Both the position numbers and the translations under genes were made by a program. Positions 45,550 through 55,750 of a DNA stretch of 64,000 nucleotides are shown here, one piece after another (positions within the stretch are counted from its first letter, which is position 1; each line of letters begins with the position of its first letter). Source of the stretch: Humulus lupulus (taxonomy: Eukaryota; Streptophyta; Magnoliopsida; Rosales; Cannabaceae). The DNA is taken from assembly GCF_963169125.1 (NCBI RefSeq), contig NC_084800.1:55412866-55476865 (forward strand), given 5' to 3'. The notes under the pieces are model-generated. The model was not told the DNA's origin. It saw only the letters and a list, made by a program, of their open reading frames with translations, and did no database searches.

Positions 45550-48326
45550 TCAAGAAGGAGCAGTCTCCTTAGCCTTCTCGGCACCAGCAGCGCTAGACTC
45601 CCCAGGACGAATAGCATGACTATCCTTCTGAGCAGCCTCACGAGCAGCCTCCTCCGCCTCAAGCCGAGCATTCCACTTATCAAGGAGCTTTCTCTCAAGA
45701 GGACCTAGGAAGCTGGTATCGAGGTCTTCATTATTGGCCCACATTCTGTACATGGCCAAATCAACTTCCTGGTCTTTTTTCTCTTTGTACTCGGCAAGGA
45801 GGCGAGCCTTTTCACTCTCGATTATATCAAAAGTGGCGGCCTTGTCTTCTTCGAGCTTTTTATTGGCCTCCTTGAGCCGGGCGTTCTCCTTCTCAAGCTC
45901 CGCGAGCTTAGCGTTCTGCTTCTCGAGTTCAGATGTCTTGGCTTTAAGCTCCTCAGCTTCTGTCTCAACTTTTGCCTTGTCACCTTCAGTTCATCACTCA
46001 GTTTGAGCTGATGATCCTTGGCCTCCTAAGCGTAGGATCTGCTCGAATGAACCTCGTTGTTCAAATTATAGTTGAGCTGAGCAGAGACAGCAAGAGCCTG
46101 ACATACAGAGAAATCAACATTAGCATACGGACCATCTATAAATATAACCAGCAGCGAAGAAAGAAAAGTTACCGCGGCGATGAGCTCGACACTCTTCTCG
46201 TAGAGTGTGTTGCTGTCTCGGGCCTCGGTCATAAATTTCCAGTGAGAAGCATCAAAACCGCTAAAGCTCTGGCCCACTTGGGACAAAACATCCGAGCCCA
46301 GTGTGGCCCCATGGGACCCAGCAGCGTTGTCAACTACATACTCCTCGACGTGAGTAGAAACTGACAACTTGTGGGTTTGGGAAACAGAGGGTTTTTTGGG
46401 AGGAGGACCGAGCGTCAAGTGAACAAGGATGGGAGGAGGGATCTCGACCATAGTGGATGTCCCAACCTGCGAAGTCTGTTCTACAGCGGAGCTCGTGGCG
46501 GGTGGAGCTGGTGGGGGAGGTGGCGTCTTTTCAGTCCTTTTAAGGACCTTGGCAGGTCGGTCTATTTTTCGCGATCCCCTGGGGCGCTTGCTCCTCTTGG
46601 CCCCGCCACTCTCGAGAATACTATCGAGATCAGAGTCCATCCCACCTGTACAGTTCCAATCGAGGTTAAGCATAGTGCTAACAAACCTTGAAGATATAAA
46701 AAAAAAAAAAACCAAGTAGAGAAAGACCTAACTGGAATTCTCCCCCGAGCTTGAGCTCGGAGACCATGAAATTCCCCCATCTTCAGAAGAGGCGGGGGGA
46801 GTACCTTCCCTATATGTGGATGTCAACCTCGAAAGGTCCCTATAATCATTGGTTCCGCATTGGACGACTATTCCGTTCCATACCTCGTTCAGGCTATACA
46901 TAGTATCGTATTGCCCGAGCCAGCTATCGAACCTATGAACCTGTTCGTCTACCCAAGTCCACACATAGAAGTGGTTCCTGTCGTCCTGTCACAACACTAA
47001 CCTATCGGGTTTGTGTTTTAGTAAGGTGGGGGACCACATTTTCGAGCTTAGGATGACTGTACCTTGATCATCCGAGCCTGAGCTCGAGGCTTCATCGTTG
47101 GCCTCATTCCCTGATTGTGGGCTCCTCCGGCGAATTGGAGGCGGGGGCCTCACCTCACTTCTCGGGGGAAAGGCACCTGTTGGCAAGGGCACGAGATCCC
47201 AGCGGTCGTATTTTTTGTTAGACCAGTCCGAGGTGGACTGGCCATCTTCCAAGAGCCCGCAAGCTCGAAGTTTACCTTCATGCAAAAGGTATGAGAGTGA
47301 TCTCCTGCCATAAGGTAGTTGAAGCAGGGTCTCCCTACGCCCCTTCATCTCGTCAGAAGGAGTGGGGCGATGATAGTTGGCTGGAAAATAAAACACATTT
47401 CAACTAAGTATAAGCCTATAGATAAATGTTTGAGCACAGAGATAAAGGAGGTGGGACACTTACGAATTCGTCTGAACGAATAGCATCGTGACGGAGACAG
47501 GCCATCCGTCCAGAAGAAGGCCTTCTTAAAATCAGGAGGCCTCCTTTGGGTAACTCGAGAGGTAATAGAAGCCATCTCCTCCCCGAGCTCGGGAGGGATT
47601 ACTTTTCAAACAAAAGAGATACAAGATCTCTTCTGGTGTGGGTCTTTCCCACTTCAGCTCGTTGTAAATCGACTTCAGGGCAGATAGAACCCTATACGAA
47701 TTGGTGTTGAGCTGAAATGGAGCTAGCCCAACGAAGTCATTGAAGTCCTTGAAGAAAGACTTCAAAGGCAGTAACGCTCCTGCCTTCATATGCTCCTGGC
47801 TCCAAGCCGCATACCTCAGCTTGTTATCAGGATTTCCATCTCTTGGGGTGCGACATCTTCACTCTTGGGAGGTAGGAGCTCGACACCTCAAGGAACCGGA
47901 CAGTCTGAGACCATGGAAGGCCAGGATATCATTTATCTGACCTAGCGAGGTAACCGAGCTCCAGTAGTGCTCGGCCTCGAAGAACTCCCTCCTTGGCTGC
48001 GAGGTAGAGGGCTCCCCCATTAGTGAGAATTGAAGCTCTCATGGGTTGTACGCGATGGTCACTTTTAGCCTGGGGTCGAGGGGGATCAGCCTGGGCCCTG
48101 AATCAGTTTCCGGATAAAGAGCCTCTCGAAGGATTCTCCTCTTCTTTTCTATGACCTCGACGATTTGGCGGCGATAGTGAGCTCGGGTTTCTTCCTGTTC
48201 GCGCGGGAGATCGTATTCACGAATCAGACGTTGGTTCCGAGCAAACAACGATTCTGGGCTCGGAGTTTTTGGCGAATACGGAATTGCCAGCAGCGACCCC
48301 CACCGTCTTTCCAGATTTTGTGACAT
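45550..48326 (-). pseudogene. Antisense gene of the Tat element (Transposase_28-like domain plus coiled coil), decayed
   Basis: The sense strand starts at an ATG (48326) directly behind a splice acceptor (CACGCTAG). The frame reads LERRWGSLLAIPYSP, passes TGA codons at 48039 and about 47873, and enters a domain resembling the plant 'putative gypsy type transposon' family (PF04195-like): PLKSFFKDFNDFVGLAPFQL, RPTPEEILYLFCLK, GDGFYYLSSYP. After a frameshift near 47530 it reads FFWTDGLSPSRCYSF. Intron 47463-47381 (GTAAGT...TTTTCCAG) leads to PNYHRPTPSDEMKGRR and WVDEQVHRFDSWLGQYD. A basic stretch (KRSKRPRGSRKIDRPAKVLK, nuclear-signal-like) and ALAVSAQLNYN follow. The C-terminus is a coiled coil (46010-45740: LEKENARLKEANKKLEED). 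Several stops make this copy non-functional. Function is unknown; antisense ORFs here are recognised in the Tat lineage. Confidence 0.78.
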
Positions 48327-48851
48327 CTAGCGTGAAAGAAAAAATGGTGAGGGCCATGCATGCAAGGATTCAAGAATTAAGAGCTTGGCAAGACAAGCTC
48401 GGAAAATGCTTGGGTACGATACGAGCTCGATCCTGGAAACCCGATTAAGGGTCAGAACGTGTATTCTACAAGAAAAAGGAGGGGAGTGGATCTAAATTTT
48501 GAGAATCCCGAAATATCAGGGAAAAAGGTGACGGTTATTCAGAAATGGTAGTCTTGGGAATCGTGCATTCTTTAAAACCAAGATTTTGTACCCGATATCT
48601 TGGTGTGCAAGATACGTCTTTTAAATTTTGAAAACTCAGAAAAAGAGACCTTGTTTGAGCTTGTTCTACACCAAAACTGGATTTGGAACCAGTGACTTAA
48701 ACCTAGCGTGGAAACTTAAACTTAAATGCCTATCGGCCAGAGCTTCCTGGCATGTCAAACTAAAAAATAAACCAGTACATTCCCAAAAATAAAAGAACAA
48801 CACAGACAGAAACTGGCATAAAGGAAAACAAAAAGATCATCAGATACTTAC
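48327..48851 (-). other. Predicted leader intron of the antisense gene
   Basis: On the minus strand a strong donor GTAAGTATC sits at 48851-48843, and an acceptor AG at 48328-48327 directly precedes the ATG. The upstream leader exon would be about 49030-48852. Confidence 0.5.
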
Positions 48852-49054
48852 ACAATGATGGCAATTGTAGAGAAATCGTTGATTGAAGGAGAGGCTGCAG
48901 GTATAACCTTACAGTCTCGAACAAGCTGGCGGTCCTTTGTTTCTTTGGCTGGGAGAACATGCAAAAGCAAAAAGCTCTCTGGGATGGCTTCTGGTTTTGT
49001 CTCTTTTCTTTTTTCTCTGATGAGTGTAAAATAAGAGGAAGAAGATGTCCAGGG

Positions 49055-49070
49055 CCTTATATATATATAG
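49055..49070 (-). promoter_or_regulatory. TATA box of the antisense gene
   Basis: The minus strand reads CTATATATATATAAGG, followed about 30 bases later by a CATCTTCTTCC-like pyrimidine-rich start region. It lies inside the element, 270 bases from the 3' LTR, so the antisense gene need not use the LTR promoter. Confidence 0.55.
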
Positions 49071-49322
49071 TAAAAAGTGGTAAAAAGGGATTAATCTGAG
49101 CCATTGGCCAGAATCCTTATAAAATCCGACGGCCAGGGACAAATGACAAGATGGCACCGAAAAGGTGGCAGGCGAACGATCATGGGCGGATTTCCAAGGT
49201 ACTCGAGTACCTTGGATGAGCAATACCCAACCGACACGTGTCCACCCTCAAGTATGTGTGACGGTGCAGTTCCAGAAGAAAGTAGTTCAAAAGTTTCCTT
49301 CTCATAGGATTCGAACAAATAC

Positions 49323-49338
49323 TTTTGAGGGGGCAAAA
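49323..49338 (+). other. Polypurine tract of the Tat element
   Basis: TTTTGAGGGGGCAAAA directly precedes the 3' LTR; it serves as plus-strand primer in reverse transcription. Confidence 0.85.
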
Positions 49339-50135
49339 TGTTACACCCAGATTTCGAGCCTTAAGAATTGTGATCTCGAAAGCTGGACTCGTCAGGTATA
49401 GGCTCGTAATGTCTAGAACACGTGTCTGCAACCTAGGCACCGAACCTGCAAAGCAGGGGCAACCACGAAGATGGTAGCCTCGAAATCCTCACAAGCTCGA
49501 AAGATAGACATCGAAGTACGTCTATTCTCGGATGACCTCGGATCAGGGGTTCCGAGCCTGACACATGTATGAGCTCGAAGCTACATGATTTCGGGAAAAA
49601 TGCTACAACTCGAAAGTCATTAAGGGACCTGAGTTGGCACGGCACTGACGATGTAGATTGATAACTTTGAATATCTTAGTGAGTCATTTAGGAGAGACGC
49701 AATCTACATTTATTGTTGTAAATCCCCTATAATAAAGGGGTATTTATTATTCAGTTATACGCCCCTTGGTTTTCAGGAGACGTTTCCTTGTATATAGGAG
49801 TTACAGGCTTTTAATGCCATTAAATTTATTTACATATATAGAATAACTTCCCAAAATGTGTGGGATAGTATTATGAGATCTCCTCTATAAATAGAGAAGT
49901 CATGTACCATTGTAAATGACCGAAATTTTGTGATCTTGAGAGAAACTCTGGAGAATTCATTCTTGAAGAATTTCTAGAAATCATCTTAAGTTCTAATAAC
50001 AAAAACTCGTGGACTAGGCAGAGTTAACTGCTGAACTATGTAAAAAATCCTGTTTGTCTTATTGTATTTTACTGGCCATAACTAATTATTGTTTACGTGC
50101 TCTATATTCACTGTTGACGAAAAACGACGTCAACA
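49339..50135 (+). repeat. 3' LTR of the Tat element
   Basis: 797 bp, the same length as the 5' LTR. About 30 differences by eye, mostly transitions, indicate an insertion that is not very recent. Confidence 0.95.
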
Positions 50136-51082
50136 CTTATATACTATATTATTATAATTTATAAAATGAATAAAAAATTAAATTAAATGAGAAAATAGAT
50201 AGAGTGTTTTAGAACAATTTTAGATTGACACATCATCTCCCTGAAGCTCTCATTTATATAATATATATAGATATAGATTAAAATTAATTTACTTCTATTA
50301 TAAATTTATAATTAGATATTTTTGTATTTTTTTTCTTTGATTATTTATTATTAATCATAAATTTGAAAAAGAAATTTTTTAAAATATGAGAAAATAGTAA
50401 TAGTGCTTTGGAACAGTTTTAAAGTGTTACATCACTTTATTGGAGCTCTATTTTATATAAATATATAGATACTAGATACAAGCAACGTGCAATATGCACG
50501 GTTGCTTAGTTTTATTTATAAAGTTTATTAATTATTTTTATTAAACTTATATTAATGTCATATAAATTTTGAAATAAATATCATATTTTAATTAAATAAT
50601 TTATTTATTTTTGTTTAAGTTTATGTTTGTTCTAGTTTTTGAATTTGGGAGTGACAACAAGAGATTATATATTATATATTTAATGTAATATTAAATATTA
50701 TACGTTGATTTTAAATTTAAGTTTCTTGGTAGTTTTTTAAAAAAAAATTTGTTACTAATTCACAGTAGATTATATTATATGTTTAATTTGATATTATTCT
50801 AATAAGTGAGTTTAAGTTTAATTAAATTTTATTTAAGTTATAAAACATATGATTTTATTATTTTTAAATAATTATCATTATAAAATATCTAAAAAATATC
50901 ATATTTTAATTTATGTAATTATTTATTATTTTTAAATAATTATCATTGTAAAATATCTCAAAAATATCATATTTTAAAATTTTTAATTTTATTTAAGTTT
51001 AAGTATTTACAAACTATCGTTAAATATAAAAATATTCTGTTAAAGTTAACAGTAAAAAAAATAAAAATTCTTTAAAACTAAG
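50136..51082. other. AT-rich spacer
   Basis: No gene seen. It begins with the CTTAT duplication and continues the duplicated block interrupted by the Tat insertion. Two copies of the GTGTTTTAGAACAATTTTAGA-type module occur (50195, 50405), and ACAAGCAACGTGCAATATGC lies at 50479-50500. A ~50-bp AT-rich block is duplicated at 50860-50975. Confidence 0.5.
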
Positions 51083-52545
51083 TGTTGACTGTGATTTTAG
51101 CCAACGACGTAAGGACGTCAAATACGACAAGCCTTCAAGAGAATTATAAACGACAACAGACAGTTTTTATCAATGAAAGTAAATAACACGAGATTTTATA
51201 GTGGTTCAGCCCCGATAATCGGTAATAGCCTAATCCACTTAGAGACTTTATTACTGTATTCACACTCAAGATCAGATGAACCAGTGTCAACTGAGTTTCT
51301 TCAGTGCAAATATTCTAGAATACAAAAAAAAAGGGTTCTCTCAGGAAAAACAAACTTTCTCTCTCTAGAACACAGATTAACTCTCAATTTTCCAAAAGTC
51401 CCTTTACGATCCTCCCAACCCTCTATTTATAGACCTGAGATTCTTAACTGATATCCCCTTTAGATAGGGATATTTTATTATTCACCTTATATTTATATTA
51501 CAAAATAAATGTTTGAAATACAACTGATCCTAAATTCGAGTGAGGAGTGAGAGATTCCCGGATGCTTAGACCAATTCTCACTGAAGTCGTTTCGGGAAGT
51601 TTGACGTAGTCTCACATGCATGTTGGTTACTCCTTCAAGCTTTTCGTGGGTCAAAGGTGGTATGTGCATGGCTCTCTTCGGACCAAAGGTCATGTAAGTT
51701 TAGCTCTCCTCGGACCAAGGTGGTCCGAGGCCACTTCCTTTGCTCCTTACCTCGGGCAAGTCCGAGGTATACTCCTTCATTGTGTCCGATCGGACACAAT
51801 GGTTTTCTCCTTGGCTTAAGGTGGTTCGAACCACCTTCTTTGGCATCTCACCTCGGTCAAGCCCGAGCCCATTTCCTTCAATCAAGGTCCGATCGGACCT
51901 TGTACTCTCCTCCTCGGACCAAGGTGGTCCGAGCCATCTCTTCATGCCATCTCCTCGGACCAAAATGGTCCAAAGGCTCCTCTCCCATGGGCATGTCCGA
52001 TCAGACATGCTGCCCTTCTCCTCGGACCAAGGTGGTCCGAGCCTCTCTTTCAACCAAGGTCCGATCGGACCTTGTACTCTTCTCCTCGGACCAAGGTGGT
52101 CCGAGCCTACTTTCCTCCTCCTCAATTCGTTCAAGCCCAAGCCTACCTCTTCCATGGCATACCCGATCGGCCATTATGTGGCTTCCCCTTGACTAAAACT
52201 TAAGCCTTAGTCACTCTTTGGACACGTTCGAGCCAAAATATCAAGAGGTCCCCTAAGCTTAGGTCCGATCGGACCTATTGCTTTTATCCCTTGAACCAAA
52301 ATCCAAATCTCTCCTTCAATCTTCTTGGATTTGGCTTCAAATCAATTATTAGGGTCTTCAAACTGGGGTCTGAGCCAAGCAAACCCCAAACCAAATATTC
52401 TATTCGGTCGGGTGTATTTGGCTTGACTATCTGTCCAATTTCTTAACTGATGTATTGGGCCATTGCTAAGCTAGATCACCTCACTAACTCATGCCATGTG
52501 CCAATTTTACTGCCACGTCATTCTTTTCAAATTTTTGGGATAACA
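51083..52545 (+). mobile_element. Solo LTR, 1463 bp, TSD CTAAG, palindrome-rich
   Basis: It starts TGTTGACTGTGATTTTAGCC and ends GGGATAACA, with exact CTAAG at 51078-51082 and 52546-52550. The 5' portion matches the solo LTR at 18812. The middle (51700-52280) is unusual: about a dozen perfect or near-perfect palindromes, described separately. Open frames across it on both strands are by-products of the repeats. The superfamily was not assigned. Confidence 0.87.
51709..52277. repeat. Cluster of palindromes built on TCCGATCGGA and CTCGGACC...GGTCCGAG
   Basis: Perfect palindromes with a CCGATCGG core: 51778-51801 (24 bp, arms ending CATTGTG), 51883-51902 (20 bp), 52055-52074 (20 bp) and 52260-52277 (18 bp). 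51991-52010 has one mismatched pair. A perfect 20-bp palindrome with a TTCGAA core is at 51818-51837. Hairpins CTCGGACC-AAGGT-GGTCCGAG occur at 51710, 51913, 52021 and 52085. Arm sequences differ between copies while symmetry is preserved. Confidence 0.88.
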
Positions 52546-52550
52546 CTAAG

Positions 52551-53589
52551 AATTTATGTTATCTACACACTTATTATATAGAAAAGATATAGATAGATAC
52601 TCATAAATATAAAGAACACATACTTTGAATATCGTATTAATTATTTATATATATCACAAATATAAAAGAGTTTATACTTTTTTGGACTCTGTATTTTTTT
52701 TCATTTCTTGTTTGGACCCTGTGTTTTGACAAATTACTTTTTGGATCCTATGTTTTGTAAAATGGTTAAAATAGAACCCTAAACCCGATTTTGGTCAATA
52801 TTTTTTTAACTAAAATCACAAATAATTTACCAAACTAACAATTCAGAACAAAAATAAAATCATTCTGCTTAAAAACTGTGTTGTTATATTCAATTTTTTC
52901 TTCATCAAAATTGAGTTTAGGGTTCTATTTTAACTATTTTACAAAACATAAGGTCTAAAAAGTAATTTGTCAAAACAAAGGGTCAAAAAATGTCTAAACC
53001 CAATATAAAACGTTAAGCTATTATTAATAAGCCATTTATAGTACAGTAAATTCTAAAACAGAAAAGGAATACATATCTTAATACGTTATGTATTTCCCTT
53101 AAAAAACGTTATGTATTGTACCTTCTATTGGAAACACATTTTCAAGATGCACATTGAAAGTAGTATTATTGGTAAGCCCAATATTTCAAAAAAATTATTT
53201 AAAACACATGTTAAATAAGGATTTATTAATATACATACATTCATCATAATACATCAAGAAGATAATCATACCAGTTGATAAACTATCAAGATTACTTGCT
53301 ATCTTTTAGTATTAATAAATGTACATCCAATTAAAAAAAAATTTGTTAAGAACTCAAAGTACAATCTTTCAAACCGTTTTACACACCTCAAGACATGTGT
53401 GATGACATAGAGAAACAAATGGAATATTTGTGATTCATTAGATGTAAACAACACATGAGATTTGGTGAATATGCTTCAGTAAATCATGTTTTCTGTTGAG
53501 AGAAAACAAATATTACCATGTTTTCCTGACGTCCATGTTCTTAATACACCTTATATATATTTGGAAATTTACATATTAACATGAAATAT
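52551..53589. other. Spacer with a fold-back repeat
   Basis: No gene seen. It contains the fold-back repeat at 52666-53003; the rest is AT-rich. Confidence 0.5.
52666..53003. repeat. Fold-back (MITE-like) repeat with ~110-bp arms
   Basis: The left arm (52668-52790) reads CCCTGTGTTTTGACAAATTA, TTTTGTAAAATGGTTAAAAT and AGAACCCTAAAC. The right arm (52895-53003) is its inverted copy. No target duplication could be fixed, and the superfamily is unknown. Confidence 0.7.
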
Positions 53590-54667
53590 CACTACTACAA
53601 AATATCTTTTACGGGTCACTTTTGTAGGACATACATCTAAATATAAGTCCTAAAAAATGTCTCTGGAATTTTTAGGACTCTCATTAAGAGTCATAAAAAA
53701 ACACATTATAGGCTCGCAATAAGTGTCCTAAAAACATATGTGGGTCCTAAAAAACCTGAATAGAAAATTTAAGTGTATAATATGAGTGGTGATTTTTAAG
53801 AGCTCACTTTGGGTGTCCTAAAAGTATTAAGGGCTCCCAAAACGTGTCCTAAAAACTTTTAAGTAAAAAATGACAAAAATTTCTTATCATTTTCGAATTG
53901 GGGCTATATTAGGGCACACTACTACAAAATACCATTTACGGGTCACATTTTGAGGACATGCACCTAAATGTAAGTCCTCAAAAATCTCTCTGGAGGTTTT
54001 AGGACTCTAGAGAAGAAGAAAACAAGGAGCAGCCACCTTGTTCCCTCTCTCTTTCTCGCCTGCGTCAATATGAGGCCTGACTGCCGCCCTGATGCAGTCC
54101 ACCGTCGACACGCGCCGAACCAGTGGATGTAGAAGGTCGTTGACCTTCGGCCCCCGTGAGCCCAGCCCCACACGCACCGTCCTCCGCAGCCTAGAATCGT
54201 TCGAAGTCGCAGTGGTGCTAAGTTTCCCAAACACTTCCAGGTGTTTTCCAACCGCCTCGAGCCACCCTGAGCCAAACGACGACCACCACTGCATTCCTTG
54301 CGCTTTGGGCGTCGAAACCCACTAAATGATCGAACTCAACGGCCATCAGAATTGGAAGTCAACGTTCGTCAGAATCCATGGAGGTCCGAGAAATCATAGT
54401 GCAAATCCGACCATTCTAAGCCGTTCTAAGAAGAACCACCACCACCACCACGCTCCCCGAGACTTGGGCTTCGAAGCCCAATCATTTTCCTCCCGAACCA
54501 CCACCGTGGAGTGGTGGCTCCACCTCCGATGCCGACCATTCTTTTAGGGCTCGCAATGCGAGTCCTAAAAATATTATTGCGAGTCTTAAAAAACCTCACT
54601 TTTTAAGGCTCTCAAATAGATGACTCGCGAGGGGTGTTCCCTAAAAAAACCTTTTTTTCTATTAGTG
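53590..54667. mobile_element. Non-autonomous CACTA element with GC-rich cargo
   Basis: The ends are CACTACTACAAAAT (53590) and, inverted, CACTAATAGAAAAA (54667), flanked by the 3-bp duplication TAT on both sides. Subterminal GTCCTAAAAA-type repeats fill both ends. The left end is duplicated internally: 53921 onward repeats CACTACTACAAAATACCATT. The core (about 54000-54545) is clearly richer in G+C, with open frames on both strands but no recognisable domain and no transposase; it may be captured host sequence. Confidence 0.82.
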
Positions 54668-55092
54668 TATTATTTAATGGTAAATAAATTTTAGAAACAA
54701 AACAGTATCCAAATCAACAAAATTCATAAAGCAAAATGAGATTACAACAGGATTAAAAATAAAAAATACCACATGGAAAATCATCTCTAAAAAAACAAGT
54801 ATATTTTGTATTATACCATTGATCTTCACATTTTCATAATGGTAAATGTCACTTAAAACAAAGATGAAGTTGAACAATTCTATTAATATATTATAGAGAA
54901 TTTTTTTTTATAATTGTAAAAATGTTACATGACAAATTGAAAAATAAAAAATATCCAAATTAAGTTATGTTGTTGTTTTAATTAAATTAATTATTCTTAT
55001 TTTTTAAGATTTTGTTTTAAATAAATAAAATTAATGAGGCTGCTTTAGGTTGATTTTGTGTCAAAACAACCAAAGTAGCATTCTCACAAAAC
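54668..55092. other. AT-rich spacer
   Basis: Nothing recognisable was seen apart from the CACTA target duplication at the left edge. Confidence 0.5.
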
Positions 55093-55750
55093 TGTTGACG
55101 CTATTTTTTGTCAACTTAATTACGAAAAATACTAAACAATATTTCAGAAAATTAGAAGAACACAATAGTTTTTTACGTGGTTCAATAGTTAAAATTTGAC
55201 TAGTCCACAAGTCAATATTATTGATTTGACACTCTCTCAAAGATTGATCATGGGAAGTTACAATCAACCATTCAAATTTGAAATAAATGTAAATAAATAT
55301 ATTAATTACATATTATCCCATGATAATTGGGATTTAATATCTAATAACAACAAATACCTAAGGAATAGGGATTTCCTAACATCTGCTGTGTACAAAACGC
55401 GTTGTTGATCTCCAATGCAAGGTTAACGCACTTTTGAGATCGACCAAGACTTCGAGTTCGTTATTCCAGTCACCTAGCGGTTCCGTCGAACTGATTTTTC
55501 GGAGACCAACGCCTTCGAGTCTGCAACTAAGGCTCGTATAATACTCACATGCCTCGGAAAAGATTATTTCTTTCGAGCTTGAAACTTAATCTCGAGTCTT
55601 TCAACTTGTGCTTGATCGCCAACAACAGCAAATCAAGAATCATAGTTATTTATACAAGTATTCAACCAATGCTTATTATTTTCGACTTTACGCTTTTAGA
55701 GCTTACATTTCGAGACTCATTTATTTGTCCTCAAAATTTGGGTGTAATAA
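55093..55750 (-). mobile_element. Tat-like solo LTR (minus)
   Basis: The + strand starts TGTTGACGCTATTTTTTG and ends near GGGTGTAATA. Its minus strand therefore begins TATTACACCCAAATTTTGAG, close to the start of the complete Tat LTR (TGTTACACCCAGATTTCGAG), and ends CGTCAACA. It shares the GACTAGTCCACAAGTCAAT block with the LTR at 27793-28569. The right boundary is uncertain and no target duplication was found. Confidence 0.65.

Larger units (their letters stand above)
32855..50135 (+). mobile_element. Complete Tat-lineage Ty3-gypsy LTR retrotransposon
   Basis: Two 797-bp LTRs (32855-33651 and 49339-50135) start TGTTACACCC and end CGTCAACA. The element is flanked by an exact CTTAT duplication (32850-32854 and 50136-50140). 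A polypurine tract lies directly before the 3' LTR. Order inside: gag, protease, RT, RNase H, a second RNase H, integrase, then a minus-strand gene. Two RNase H domains and an antisense ORF after integrase are features of the Tat lineage. Without the nested Del LTRs (36788-41559 plus one duplication copy) the element would be about 12.5 kb. Stops, frameshifts and an integrase active-site change make this copy defective. The LTRs differ at about 30 positions by eye (about 4 percent). Confidence 0.93.

Noticed and set aside
50440..50500. A Helitron end (CTAG after an AT-rich tail)
   Set aside because: There is a CTAG near 50470, but no hairpin immediately before it, no clear 5' TC end and no Rep/Hel sequence.
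51657..52196. Long open frames on both strands of the palindrome cluster
   Set aside because: Repeated SDQGGPS/LGPPWSEE-type peptides are direct consequences of the palindromic repeats; there is no start context or domain, and the region is a solo LTR.
54007..54325. Overlapping open frames in the CACTA core as a gene
   Set aside because: Frames on both strands arise from high GC content; no domain, start context or intron signals were convincing.
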